Positions 52,989-61,907 of a stretch of DNA of 64,000 bases are shown piece by piece (the stretch's first letter is position 1; each line of letters starts with the position of its first letter). A program made the translations under genes and the position numbers. The stretch comes from Bin103 sp002238925. Lineage in GTDB: Bacteria; Spirochaetota; Spirochaetia; SZUA-6; Bin103. The notes beneath the pieces are model-generated. The model saw only the letters and a program-made list of their open reading frames with translations, had not been told where the DNA came from and made no database searches. The stretch spans positions 4,464,001 to 4,528,000 of the forward strand of contig OZ242313.1 of assembly GCA_965208065.1 (NCBI GenBank), written 5' to 3'.

Positions 52989-53603
52989 ATGCGGAACTTC
53001 ACCGGATGCTGCTTGATAGCGGCCGCGGCGGCGGCCGTGTGCCTGGCGGAGGGCGAGACGGAGGCCGCGATCGAGCTGGTCAGCTACGAGTTGACCGGGA
53101 CCGGGCACGTCCTGGACCATCCCGCCGGCTGGACGGCGACGCGCGAGACGACCTACCACGAACGGCGGCTGGTGAACGTGCTGACGGTGATTACCGAACT
53201 GCCGGAGGACCAGGACCTGGCACGAGCGCCGCGCGGCTACCGCCTGGTGGTCGACCACCTGCAGGTGAGCCGCTTCGCCCACGCCATCCGGCCCGATCAG
53301 CAGTACCAGTCGCTCCTTGAGTTCTACACGTTGTTCTACGGTTGGCCGGAGCCGGAAGAGGCGGAACTGACCGAGCTGTTCGGCCGCCACGCGGTGCGGA
53401 TGAAGGCGCGCCACGAGGATGGCAGTTGGGAGTACGCGGTGCTCGGGGTGGGCGTGTTCCGGGGACTGCACCGCATCGGCTACGCGGTCGTGCTGACGTC
53501 GCCGGCGGACAAGCCGCCCGCGGAGCGCGACCGGCTGTGGACCGCGGTCATCGCCAGCGTGCGCCGCGCCGATGCGGACGCCGCGAGCGGACCCGCGTCC
53601 TGA
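52989..53603 (+). CDS. Secreted hypothetical protein
   Basis: 204 residues from ATG 52989 with a signal peptide (MRNFTGCCLIAAAAAAVCLAEGE; a Cys pair lies in it). The mature part is a mixed alpha/beta domain (AIELVSYELTGTGHVLDHPAGWTATRE) with a pattern of PsbP/DUF1795-like folds (HPAGW, YHERRLVNVL, YAVVLTSPADKPP). I do not assign a family. It lies between the dehydratase and the convergent binding protein and has no close partner. Confidence 0.7.
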   Translation: MRNFTGCCLIAAAAAAVCLAEGETEAAIELVSYELTGTGHVLDHPAGWTATRETTYHERRLVNVLTVITELPEDQDLARAPRGYRLVVDHLQVSRFAHAIRPDQQYQSLLEFYTLFYGWPEPEEAELTELFGRHAVRMKARHEDGSWEYAVLGVGVFRGLHRIGYAVVLTSPADKPPAERDRLWTAVIASVRRADADAASGPAS

Positions 53604-53669
53604 ACAAGCGTCGACCGCCAGCCTGACGGTCACCCGCGAGCGGTTTCCGGTCGCACACCGGCGAGCGCT

Positions 53670-53706
53670 GGCCACGCCGCACGCCCTCTCGGCGTACGGC
53701 GTGGCC
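53670..53706. terminator. Large GC hairpin between convergent genes
   Basis: GGCCACGCCG pairs with CGGCGTGGCC, and an inner ACGCC/GGCGT stem nests inside. It lies between the stops of the secreted protein (+) and the solute-binding protein (-) and may serve both as terminator; no U-run is evident. Confidence 0.5.
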
Positions 53707-53732
53707 GGCTCCCGGTGCGGTTACGAAACCGG

Positions 53733-55439
53733 CTAGTTAACGTAGCCGGCGTTGCGGAGGGTATCCGCCCAGATCTGCACGTAGCGCTCCACGCCGGCGC
53801 GCTCCAGCTCATTGACGTAGGTGTCCCACTGGCCCTGATCGTCAATGTCGCGGCTGCCGACGATGAACTCGGTGCTCCACTGCTCCACCAGGCCGGTGCC
53901 GCCGGCGATGGTGGCGGTCAGATCGGCCAGCTCATCCTGCACGTCCTCGTCGAATACCAGGTTGGCGGGCACGTAGTTCTCCTTCAGCAGCGGCTGGTAC
54001 ATGTCGCGCGTAGTCACCATCAGGATCCACTCCTGCTTGGAGGGATCGTTGGCAAACTCCGGCGGCAGCGCACGCGTGCCGACCGGGCCCCAGCGCAGCG
54101 TGGTGCGGCTCCAGCCGTCGTCGCGCTTTACCTCGCCGTAGGTCTTGGTCTCCAGCGGCCAGGTGACCGCCGGCGAGCCGTCGCGCGCCACGTAGCCCTT
54201 GGTCTTCTCCTCCGCGGTCAGGTAGCGCCAGTGCACCCCCTCCTCCAGGAAGTCCATGCCGAGGTTCCCGTTCACCAGCGGATCCTCGTAGAACCAGTTG
54301 GCCCACTGGGCGACGATCTCCGGGTGCTCCTCCGCCGCCGTAATGAACGTGTGGTAGCGGATCTGCGGCGGGAAGTAGGTGGTGTGCTGCGCCCCGGCCG
54401 GGCCCTTCAGCGGTGCGATCGGCTTGAAGTCCGCGAACCGCCCGGTGCCGCCGCCGTTGACCGTCATCACCCCGAACCAGCCGGCGGGAAAGCTGCCCAC
54501 CAACTCGATGTCCGGGTTCTCGATGGTCGCCTTGGCCTGGTCGTTCTTCTGCGTGAACGTCTCACGCCCGATCAGCCCTTCGTCATACAGGCGGTGCAGA
54601 TAGCGCAATCCCTCGCGCCATTCGGGGGTGTTGGCCACGAAGCGCATCGAGTCGGGCATCCGCTCCAGGTAGCCGCCGTAAGTGCCGCGCCGCGTGTAGG
54701 TAAACGCATTCATGATGAAGTTCAGCGGCAGCGCGTTCCAGCCGGTGGAAGCGCCGAGCATCGGGATCTCGTCGGCGATACCGTTGCCGTTGGGGTCGCC
54801 TTCCTTGAACGCCTTCAGCACCTCGTACAGCTCGTCGGTGGTGGTGGGCGGAAATTCCAGCCCCAGCTTGTCGAACCACGGCTTGTACATCCAGAACTTG
54901 ATCTGGAACCGGCAGTGGAAGCAGCCCGCTTCCAGCTCCGGCAGGTTGTAGATGCCGCCGTCCGGCATGGTGAGCTGCGCCTGGTATTGCGGCCACTTCT
55001 CCAGCTCGCGCTTCAGCGCCGGCATGTGGCTGTCGATCAGCTCGTTCAGGCGCTGAAAGGTGCCGGTCACGCCGTGCTGGTAGGTGGTCTGCGCGTTGAT
55101 GTGGAACGGCGTCATGAGCACGTCGGGCAGGTCGCCGCTGGCCAGCATCAGGTTGATCTTCTCACCCGCCGCGCCGCTCTCGATCACGTCCACGAAGTTG
55201 ACCCGCACGTTGGTGAGATCCTCCAGGAACGCCGAGAACTTCGAGTCCCCCGGCCGGCCCGAAGACTCGTGGCTCAGATAGATCGTGACCACGTCGAACT
55301 CGTACGTCGGCTCCACCACCGGATAGGTTCCCGGCGGACTGAGCGTAAAATCTCCGGCGGAGGATCCCTCTCCCTCGGCACCGGCGAAGCCCATGACAGC
55401 ACCTGCCACGAGCATCAAGACGATTGCTAGATTTCTCAT
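53733..55439 (-). CDS. ABC sugar transporter solute-binding protein, LplA type
   Basis: 568 residues from ATG 55439, preceded by AAAGGAGTTGC. The signal peptide is NLAIVLMLVAGAVMGFAGAEGEGSS with no lipobox cysteine in sight. Landmarks: DVVTIYLSHESSGRPGDSKFSAFLEDLTNVRVNF (~35-65), SGDLPDVLMT, PPTTTDELYEVLKAFKEGDPNGNGIADEIPMLG (~190-220, the EF-hand-like DPNGNGIADE typical of LplA). It is the third gene in this minus-strand set, after the two permeases. Its order (permeases first, receptor last) is the reverse of the system at the window's left edge. Confidence 0.9.
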   Translation of the reverse strand: MRNLAIVLMLVAGAVMGFAGAEGEGSSAGDFTLSPPGTYPVVEPTYEFDVVTIYLSHESSGRPGDSKFSAFLEDLTNVRVNFVDVIESGAAGEKINLMLASGDLPDVLMTPFHINAQTTYQHGVTGTFQRLNELIDSHMPALKRELEKWPQYQAQLTMPDGGIYNLPELEAGCFHCRFQIKFWMYKPWFDKLGLEFPPTTTDELYEVLKAFKEGDPNGNGIADEIPMLGASTGWNALPLNFIMNAFTYTRRGTYGGYLERMPDSMRFVANTPEWREGLRYLHRLYDEGLIGRETFTQKNDQAKATIENPDIELVGSFPAGWFGVMTVNGGGTGRFADFKPIAPLKGPAGAQHTTYFPPQIRYHTFITAAEEHPEIVAQWANWFYEDPLVNGNLGMDFLEEGVHWRYLTAEEKTKGYVARDGSPAVTWPLETKTYGEVKRDDGWSRTTLRWGPVGTRALPPEFANDPSKQEWILMVTTRDMYQPLLKENYVPANLVFDEDVQDELADLTATIAGGTGLVEQWSTEFIVGSRDIDDQGQWDTYVNELERAGVERYVQIWADTLRNAGYVN

Positions 55440-55494
55440 CTGCAACTCCTTTTGTTGTTTCGTTGTACCGGGCAACGCCCGGCCTGTTGTCAGG

Positions 55495-56487
55495 CTATCC
55501 CTTGATCGAACCGATCATCACTCCCTTGACGAAGTGCTTCTGCACGAACGGATACATCACCAGAACCGGCACCGTGGCCACCACGATCAGCGAATATTGC
55601 AGCAGCGCCACCAGGAACTCGCGCCGGGTCATCTGCTCCAACTGCTCCGCGCTCATGTCGGCCATCATGTCGTCCAGGATGTTCATCGAATTCTGAATCA
55701 GGATCTCGCGCAGGATGAGCTGCAGCGGCCTCAGGTTGTCGTTGCGAATGTAGATCAGCGCATTGAAGTAGGTATTCCAATGGTTGACCGCGTAGAACAG
55801 GGTGATGACGGCGATGATCGGCCCCGACAAGGGCAGCACGATGTGCCAGAACATGCGCGTGTTGGAAGCGCCGTCCACGCGCGCCGCCTCGTACAACTCG
55901 CCGGGGATGGTGCTCTGCAGGTAGGTGCGGGTAATGATCACATTCCACACCCCGATCGCCCACGGGATGATCAGCACCGCGCGGGTGTCGATCATGCCCA
56001 GGCTCTTGATCAGCAGGTAGGTCGGGATCAGGCCGCCGTGGAAGAACATGGTGAACGTGAACAGGAACATGATCGGACTGCGCCCGATGAAGTCCTTGCG
56101 CGCGAGCGGGTAGGCCACGACCATGGTCATCGCGACGTTGTAGAGGGTGCCGAACACGGTGTAGAAGATCGAATTGCCGTAGCCGAGCCAGACGTCCCGG
56201 TACTTGAATACCGCCTCGTAGCCGTCCAGGTTGGGCTTGATCGGCAGCAGCCACACGCGCCCGGTCAGCACTTCCTGGGCATCGCTGAACGACGAACTGA
56301 TGATGTAGATGAGCGGGTAGATGACGATGACGAACGCGAAGGTGAGCAGCGCGTAGTCGAGGGCATAGAAAATGCGGTCCTCGCGGGCGTTCTTGATTCG
56401 CGTCCTGCGCGCCGTCGGCGGCGGCGCGGCATCCGGTGGCGGCGGCGCCACCGCGGCCGCCAGGTCGGTGCCGGAGCGCCTTACCAC
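55495..56487 (-). CDS. ABC transporter permease, YtcP/LplC type
   Basis: About 330 residues. The GTG at 56487 overlaps the upstream permease stop by 7 bp; the first ~35 residues are Ala/Pro-rich (PPPPDAAPPPT). Then NAREDRIFYALDYALLTFAFVIVIYPLIY and the spans of CUT1 permease 2. The EAA loop ELYEAARVDGASNTRMFWHIVLPL is at ~195 and the C-terminus is KHFVKGVMIGSIKG, as in 1916-2794. Together with 56481-57446 it forms the channel for the LplA-type receptor. Confidence 0.9.
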   Translation of the reverse strand: MVRRSGTDLAAAVAPPPPDAAPPPTARRTRIKNAREDRIFYALDYALLTFAFVIVIYPLIYIISSSFSDAQEVLTGRVWLLPIKPNLDGYEAVFKYRDVWLGYGNSIFYTVFGTLYNVAMTMVVAYPLARKDFIGRSPIMFLFTFTMFFHGGLIPTYLLIKSLGMIDTRAVLIIPWAIGVWNVIITRTYLQSTIPGELYEAARVDGASNTRMFWHIVLPLSGPIIAVITLFYAVNHWNTYFNALIYIRNDNLRPLQLILREILIQNSMNILDDMMADMSAEQLEQMTRREFLVALLQYSLIVVATVPVLVMYPFVQKHFVKGVMIGSIKG

Positions 56488-57446
56488 AGGCTGGTCTCCG
56501 ATACCCGGCGCGAGAATCGGTTTACCCCGACCAGCAGGAAGAAGGCAATCACATTGCGGAACAGGTTGATTGCCGCCGCGTAGGAGAAGTTGGGCGTGGC
56601 CGAGGCCAGACCTATCTTGTAGACGTAGGTCTCCACCACCTCCGAACCGCGGATGTTGAGCGGATTCTGCATCAGGAAGATCTTCTCGAAGCCGACGTTG
56701 AGCATCTGTCCCGACTGCAGGATGAGCAGGATGATCACGGTGGGCATGATGCCGGGCAGGTCGATGTGCCACACCCGCTGCCAGATGGTGGCGCCGTCCA
56801 CGCGCGCCGCTTCGTGCAACTCGATGTCGACGCCGGCAAGGGCCGCCAGGAAGATAATCGTGCCCCAGCCCATGTTCTGCCAGATGCCGGTCCACACGTA
56901 CACGTGCGCGAACCAGTCGGGGCTGCCCAGGAACGGCGGTTCCGGGATGCCGAGCTTGGCCAGCGCCACGCTCACCAGGCCGATGCGCACCTGCAGCACC
57001 TTCAGGATGATGCCGACCATCACCACGGTGGAGATGAAGTGCGGCGCGTAGGTGACCATCTGCACGGTCTTCTTGTAGCCGAGCGCCGGGCAGTAGTGGA
57101 GTGCGAGGGCCAGGACGATCGGCACCGGGAAACCGGCAACAAGCTGGTAGGCGTTGATGTAGAAGGTATTCCACATCACGTTCTTGAAGTTGAACGAGTT
57201 CATGAAGCGGACGAAGTGGTCGAAGCCCACCCAGTCGCTGCCGAGCATGCCCTTGATCGGCACGAACTTCTTGAACGCGATCACGTTGCCGACCATCGGC
57301 ACGTACATGAACAGCAGCAGCCAGATCAGCGGCACCAACACGAACAGGTACAGCTCCCAGTTGACCACCACCTTGCTCCACTGCACGCGGCGGGGCGTGG
57401 TCGTGGCCGGAAGCGTGCTGCTGGTTTCTGTGCGTCGCTGTCCCAT
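56481..57446 (-). CDS. ABC transporter permease, LplB type
   Basis: 321 residues starting at ATG 57446. Spans start at WELYLFVLVPLIWLLLFMYVPMVGNVIAF (~30-60). The EAA loop is ELHEAARVDGATIWQRVWHIDLPG (~210) and the end NRFSRRVSETSLW is typical. First gene of the minus-strand set permease-permease-receptor. No ATP-binding gene accompanies it. A 276-bp gap of GC-rich sequence with no gene (57447-57722) separates it from the repressor gene end. Confidence 0.9.
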   Translation of the reverse strand: MGQRRTETSSTLPATTTPRRVQWSKVVVNWELYLFVLVPLIWLLLFMYVPMVGNVIAFKKFVPIKGMLGSDWVGFDHFVRFMNSFNFKNVMWNTFYINAYQLVAGFPVPIVLALALHYCPALGYKKTVQMVTYAPHFISTVVMVGIILKVLQVRIGLVSVALAKLGIPEPPFLGSPDWFAHVYVWTGIWQNMGWGTIIFLAALAGVDIELHEAARVDGATIWQRVWHIDLPGIMPTVIILLILQSGQMLNVGFEKIFLMQNPLNIRGSEVVETYVYKIGLASATPNFSYAAAINLFRNVIAFFLLVGVNRFSRRVSETSLW

Positions 57447-57722
57447 GGCGCTCCTGGCCCGCGCGGACCAAGCCGGCTGCCCGGCTCATCGGTACGAAAA
57501 CGGCTATCCTGCTTACTGCGTGCAGCGAACAACCGGGCCGGCCTGCTCCGCCGCAAGTGTCCGTGAGGGGTAGGGACTATTCTAACAAGCCGGGACGTCC
57601 GGGGGCAATCGGCGGCGGCGGGCGGCGGGGAGTGCGGCTGGTACGGTGCGCCGGCTCGCGGGCCGAGGGCTGGTTGGCGCGCCGCGCCGGCCCTCCCGAG
57701 CGGCGTCCGGGTGGCTGCCCGG

Positions 57723-58526
57723 TCAGCTCCATGTTCGCGTGCCCCAGCGCACCTGACCGAGGATTTCCGCGCCGTCCGGCCAGGGACGCGGCGCCGCCTC
57801 CGGGCGGTCGGCCACCAGCTGCCAGCGCCCGGCCGCGTCCTTCCCCACCCGGTTGACCAGCAGTCCCTCCGCGGTGCGGATCGCGAACAGACACCCGGAG
57901 CGCCGGCGGCGCTGGGTGCGGTTGACCAGAATCGTGGCGCCGTCGGTCAGCGTCGGTGCCATCGAATCGCCATACACGTGCACGACTGCACAGCGGTCGG
58001 CATCAAGCCGGTGCAGGTCGAGCCAACTCCGGCGGAACGCAAGGCAGCCCGCCCGGGTGGTGTCGTCGAGCCGCGCGCGGCCGGCCGGCGCCGGCGGCAC
58101 TTCGTAGCAGTCGACGAAGCACACCCCCGACATCTCCCGCGGCTCCTGCGACCAGACCAGGTCGGCCGCGACGGGTGCACCGGCCATGGACGCCGGCACG
58201 TCGGAGAACGGAACCGGTTCATCCCCGGCGAGACGGCGAATCTCGCCGCGCAGGTCATCGCGCAGTTCGGCCACCCACGCGGGGGCCGGTTCCCGCTCCC
58301 GGATCGCGGAGTCGTAACCGCCGGACCCGGCCCCAGTGCGCGGCGGGCCGACGTAGAACTCCAGGCCCAGCTCCTCGCACACCCGCTGCAGGGTGGAGGC
58401 GCGCACGTCCATGCCGCGCTTGATGCTGCGAATGGCGCTTTCGTGCCCTACCGCGGCCAGCGACACCTCCCGGGCGGAGCGCCCGCTGCGGCTCAGTGCG
58501 GCCAGTATGACATCGTAGTGGGTCAT
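57723..58526 (-). CDS. XRE/S24-type transcriptional repressor, variant catalytic dyad
   Basis: 267 residues from ATG 58526 (MTHYDVILAALSRSGRSAREVSLAAVGHESAIRSIKRG). Residues 1-55 look like an XRE HTH; the C-terminal part (~140-267) is an S24/LexA-like domain with the Ser nucleophile motif VVHVYGDSMAPTLTDGATILV (~182-202). Where the Lys partner is expected (typically LLVKRL) the sequence has GLLVNRVGK: Asn instead of Lys at ~224. Self-cleavage may be lost, unless the nearby Lys takes over. The gene is divergent from the LRR protein with shared promoter DNA. Confidence 0.85.
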   Translation of the reverse strand: MTHYDVILAALSRSGRSAREVSLAAVGHESAIRSIKRGMDVRASTLQRVCEELGLEFYVGPPRTGAGSGGYDSAIREREPAPAWVAELRDDLRGEIRRLAGDEPVPFSDVPASMAGAPVAADLVWSQEPREMSGVCFVDCYEVPPAPAGRARLDDTTRAGCLAFRRSWLDLHRLDADRCAVVHVYGDSMAPTLTDGATILVNRTQRRRRSGCLFAIRTAEGLLVNRVGKDAAGRWQLVADRPEAAPRPWPDGAEILGQVRWGTRTWS

Positions 58527-58533
58527 ACGTGCC

Positions 58534-58544
58534 CTACAGTGTAG
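58534..58544. promoter_or_regulatory. Candidate repressor operator (CTACA-G-TGTAG)
   Basis: Perfect 11-bp palindrome CTACAGTGTAG, overlapping the -10 hexamer (TACACT on the minus strand) of the repressor gene. Position and symmetry fit an autoregulatory site; no second copy was found nearby. Confidence 0.4.
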
Positions 58545-58565
58545 CGCACCGCCGTTCTTGACCAA
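58538..58565 (-). promoter_or_regulatory. Candidate promoter of the S24-type repressor gene
   Basis: Minus strand: TTGGTC (58560-58565), 16-bp spacer, TACACT (58538-58543). The predicted start is only a few bases before ATG 58526, so the leader is very short. Confidence 0.5.
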
Positions 58566-58585
58566 CGGGGATTTTGTGCCATAAT
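58558..58585 (+). promoter_or_regulatory. Candidate promoter of the LRR protein gene
   Basis: TTGACC (58558-58563), 16-bp spacer, CATAAT (58580-58585), seven bases before ATG 58593: a near-leaderless transcript is predicted. The -35 overlaps the opposite-strand -35 of the repressor (TTGACCAA reads TTGGTCAA on the other strand). Confidence 0.5.
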
Positions 58586-58592
58586 ATGCGGC

Positions 58593-59900
58593 ATGAATGC
58601 CCTGAACAGGTCGCTCGTGGAACTTGCGGTGCGTTACGCGAATTGGCGGCGTGTGAGCCTGTGGCGGGTCGGCCACCTCGCCGCCGGACGCGGGTCGTTC
58701 TTTGTCGACCTCAGGGACGGTCGCAGGCACTGCCAGACGAACACCTACAGCCGCGTGTTGCAGTGGTTTGCCGACCACTGGCCGGACGTCCTGGAGTGGC
58801 CTGCCGATACGCCGCGCCCGGAGTCCAGCGGCACGGGACCGGCCGAGCAGGCCGGCTCAAGGCGCCGGGCGGCACGCAGATCGTCCTCCGGGTTGACGGC
58901 CGACCGGGACGCGCTCCTTTCCTTCAAGAACGGGTTGATCGACAGCGCCGGATTGAATTGGTCCCCGGATCGTGACCTTGGCGAGTGGGACGGAGTGGCC
59001 ACCGGCGGCACCCCGCCGCGTGTGACCGAGCTCGATGCCAGTGCCCGCGGCCTGCGCGGCACCATTGCGCCGGCGCTCGGCGAACTCACCCACCTGACCC
59101 GGTTGTGGCTCTCGGACAACCGGCTGACCGGCTCGATTCCGGGCGAACTCGGCCGGCTGGCCAATCTCACCTCCCTGGCGCTCTGGGGCAACGAATTGTC
59201 CGGCGCCGTTCCCGGCGATCTCGGCGCACTTGCGCGCCTGTCTACCCTGTCGCTGTCGAGGAATCGGCTGTCCGGTCCCATCCCCGGCGACCTGTACCGG
59301 CTGATCAACCTGCGCTTCCTGTTTCTGTGGGGCAACCGGTTGACCGGTCCGATCCCGGGCGAACTCGGCCGCCTGCCGCACCTGGCCGAGCTGGTGCTGT
59401 CCGACAACCGGCTGACCGGCGCCATTCCCCGCGCACTCGGCGAACTGGGGAGTCTCGTCCGGCTGTCGCTGTGCGGCAACGGATTGAGTGGACCCATCCC
59501 GGCCGAGCTCGCCGCGCTGCGCAACCTCGAAGTCCTCGATCTCACGGACAATCGGCTGAGCGGCTCGATTCCGCCGCAACTCGGCCGTCTGGCCCGGCTG
59601 GAGTGGATGCGGGTGGACGGCAACCGGCTGACCGGCGCGCTTCCCGCGGAATTCGGCGGCCTTGCCAACCTGCGCCGGCTGGAGGTGGGCGGCAACCGGT
59701 TGAGCGGACCGGTTCCGCACCAGCTCGGCGGGCTACGAAGACTGGTGACGCTGGACCTCGGCGACAACGACTTCCGCGGGCCATTGCCGCGCGGCCTCGA
59801 GGCACTGGCCAGCCTGCGGGTGTTGCGAACATCGGGCAACCCGTCGATCTCCGGCGCCATCCCGCAGACGCTGCAAGACTCGCTCCTGGCCTGCGGGTAG
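58593..59900 (+). CDS. Plant-type leucine-rich-repeat protein
   Basis: 435 residues. The N-terminal ~80 residues (MNALNRSLVELAVRYANWRRVSLWRVGHLAAG) form an unknown domain with RDGRRHCQTNTYSRVLQWFADHWPDVLEW; no signal peptide. Residues ~99-137 resemble the plant LRRNT_2 cap (DRDALLSFKNGL...NWSPDRDLGEWDGV). From ~150 come eleven 24-residue repeats of the plant pattern (L-x-x-N-x-L-x-G-x-I-P-x-x-L-G-x-L-x-x-L-x-x-L-x-L), up to IPQTLQ. The lack of a secretion signal and the divergent S24-like repressor make an intracellular role plausible. Convergent with the enolase gene 20 bp away. Confidence 0.88.
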   Translation: MNALNRSLVELAVRYANWRRVSLWRVGHLAAGRGSFFVDLRDGRRHCQTNTYSRVLQWFADHWPDVLEWPADTPRPESSGTGPAEQAGSRRRAARRSSSGLTADRDALLSFKNGLIDSAGLNWSPDRDLGEWDGVATGGTPPRVTELDASARGLRGTIAPALGELTHLTRLWLSDNRLTGSIPGELGRLANLTSLALWGNELSGAVPGDLGALARLSTLSLSRNRLSGPIPGDLYRLINLRFLFLWGNRLTGPIPGELGRLPHLAELVLSDNRLTGAIPRALGELGSLVRLSLCGNGLSGPIPAELAALRNLEVLDLTDNRLSGSIPPQLGRLARLEWMRVDGNRLTGALPAEFGGLANLRRLEVGGNRLSGPVPHQLGGLRRLVTLDLGDNDFRGPLPRGLEALASLRVLRTSGNPSISGAIPQTLQDSLLACG

Positions 59901-59920
59901 GCAGACGCGGTCGACGGAGA

Positions 59921-61078
59921 TCAGCGGGGCTCGCGGTAGGCGTCGAACACGCGCCGGTCGGGCTCGAAGCCGATGCCGGGGCTGGTAGGAATCGTGTACA
60001 CCATGCCGGGCCCGACCGCGGGCGGGGTCAGGTTGAGCTCTTCGCGCAGCGGGTTGTAGGTGCGGTCCATTTCCAGCAGCGGTTCGCGCGGCATCAGGCC
60101 GGGCGGGCATGGTGCAATCATCGCCAGCGCCTGCAGCGCCGCCGCCACGGCGATACCGGTGCCCCACACGTGCGGGATGCAGCGCACGTGGGCGGCGTCG
60201 GCCAGGTCGGCCACCTTCAGCACCTCGGTAAGGCCGCCGGCGGCGCAGCAGTCGGGCTGCACGATGTCGGCAGCCTCATGGCGCAGGAGGTCGGCGAACC
60301 CCCAGCGCCCGAACTCCGCCTCGCCGGTGGCGAGAGGAATCGGCGACTCGCTCCGGAATCGGCCCAGCCCGCGCTGGTCTTCCGGAATCAGCGGCTCCTC
60401 GAACCAGTCGATCTGTAGCGGCTCCAGCCGCCGGGCGACCTCCCGGGCCGCGGCCCGGTCGTAGGCGTGGTTGGCGTCCACCATCAGGCGCACCTCCGGC
60501 CCCACCGCCTCGCGCACCGCGGCCACCACGGCCGCGTCGTCGTCGATGCCGAACCCGATCTTGACCTTGAGCGCCGTGAACCCCGCCGCGACATAGCGCA
60601 GCGCCTCCTCCACCAGCAACGGCGCCTGCCCGGTCAGGCCGCCGGCCACCTGCTTGCGGTAGAAGCCGGTGGCGTAGGCGGCCACCTGGCGGCGATAGTT
60701 GCGCCCCGCCAGGCGGTGGCACGGCTCGCCGAAGTGCTTGCCCGCCAAGTCCCACAAGGCGATATCCACCGCGCTCAGCGCCTCCAGCGCGGTGCCCTTG
60801 CGGCCGTGGTCGCGCATCGCGTTGTACAGTTCCAGCCACAACGTCTCGCGGTCGCGGGCGTCGCGGCCGAGCAGCAGCGGCGCGTACACCTCGTCGATCA
60901 GCGCAGCGTTGGTGCCGGCGGGTCCGAACGCCTCCCCGTAGCCGACGGTGCCGTCGGCCGTCTCGATCTCCAGAACCAGGGAGCGGCGCCGGCGATACCA
61001 CGCCTGCGAATACGCAAACACTTCGCCGTCCGGCAGGTCGACGCTGAGGATGGAAGGGCGGACGTGGGCAATCCTCAT
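59921..61078 (-). CDS. Mandelate racemase/muconate lactonising enzyme family (KxK dehydratase/racemase)
   Basis: 385 residues. The second-strand pair is in GFTALKVKIGFGID (~170, KxK motif), metal ligands are Asp in MVDANHAYD (~200), Glu in DWFEEPLIPEDQ (~226) and Glu in LATGEAEFGRWG (~252), and the other-face His is in IPHVWGTGIAVAAALQA (~302). The KxK-plus-His arrangement is that of MR-subgroup acid-sugar dehydratases and cis-3-hydroxyproline-type enzymes. It is divergent from the PhyH gene and its neighbours form a catabolic cluster. Confidence 0.9.
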   Translation of the reverse strand: MRIAHVRPSILSVDLPDGEVFAYSQAWYRRRRSLVLEIETADGTVGYGEAFGPAGTNAALIDEVYAPLLLGRDARDRETLWLELYNAMRDHGRKGTALEALSAVDIALWDLAGKHFGEPCHRLAGRNYRRQVAAYATGFYRKQVAGGLTGQAPLLVEEALRYVAAGFTALKVKIGFGIDDDAAVVAAVREAVGPEVRLMVDANHAYDRAAAREVARRLEPLQIDWFEEPLIPEDQRGLGRFRSESPIPLATGEAEFGRWGFADLLRHEAADIVQPDCCAAGGLTEVLKVADLADAAHVRCIPHVWGTGIAVAAALQALAMIAPCPPGLMPREPLLEMDRTYNPLREELNLTPPAVGPGMVYTIPTSPGIGFEPDRRVFDAYREPR

Positions 61079-61121
61079 GCCGGACGCATTATAGTGGACG
61101 CGGCAGGAGGGATTCGACCGA

Positions 61122-61907
61122 ATGAGCAGGACACACGACGGCTACCACGCGCAAGGGTACCAGATTGAACGCGGCTTCATCTCCACTGCCACGGTAGGGC
61201 GGCTGAAGCGGCGCATCGCGGACGCGCTGGAGGTGGGCAGCCTCGGTGAGGTCCAGTTCGACGATGCCCGCGCCGACGGCGCCAATCCGATGGGACCGGA
61301 ACGATTCCGCAAAGTGTCGGAGTTGTGCCGGCGGCACCGCGACGTGTGGGACGAGTTCGTGGCCGCCCCGCGCGCCATCGCGCTGAACCGGGAGCTGGTG
61401 GGAGACAACGTGCGGCAGTGGTTCAACGCCGTGTTCACCAAGCCGGCGCAGGTGGGCGAATCCACGCCCTGGCACCAGGACATCGGGCTGTGGACCCAGA
61501 CGGCCGAGCGGCGCCACCTGCGGCCCCTGTTCCGCGACGCATTAAGCTTCTGGGTGGCGCTCGATCCCGCCACACGCGAGAACGGCTGCTTGCAGGTGGT
61601 GCCCGGCTCGCACCGCGGCCCGGTGAACGACCATGTCAAGTATCCGAACGCGGTACACGTGGAATTGCCGCGCGAGTCGACGCGCGACCTCGCCGTTGCA
61701 CACATCGAACTGGAGCCGGGCGATGCCATCGTCTGGCACGCGCACCTGTGGCACTACAGTCCCGCCAACCGCAGTGACCGCAACCGCTGGGCAATGGCGA
61801 TGGTGACGCTCGGCGATGCCGAGGCGCGGCGCGCCGGCACCCCGGACCTGCCGTGGCTGGTGCGCGGCGGCGTGACCCAGCCGTTTCCCGGTTCCGACTC
61901 GGAATGA
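61122..61907 (+). CDS. Phytanoyl-CoA dioxygenase (PhyH) family protein
   Basis: 261 residues starting ATG 61122 behind GGCAGGAGGGA. An Fe(II)/2-oxoglutarate oxygenase fold: HxD in STPWHQDIGLWT (~117), a distal His in HAHLWHYSPANRS (~211), Arg for 2-oxoglutarate in RNRWAMAMV (~220). PENGCLQVVPGSH-like text (ENGCLQVVPGSHRG, ~150) is the PhyH signature. Substrate is unknown. Its stop overlaps the next ATG (ATGA), so it is coupled to the isomerase gene. Confidence 0.9.
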   Translation: MSRTHDGYHAQGYQIERGFISTATVGRLKRRIADALEVGSLGEVQFDDARADGANPMGPERFRKVSELCRRHRDVWDEFVAAPRAIALNRELVGDNVRQWFNAVFTKPAQVGESTPWHQDIGLWTQTAERRHLRPLFRDALSFWVALDPATRENGCLQVVPGSHRGPVNDHVKYPNAVHVELPRESTRDLAVAHIELEPGDAIVWHAHLWHYSPANRSDRNRWAMAMVTLGDAEARRAGTPDLPWLVRGGVTQPFPGSDSE

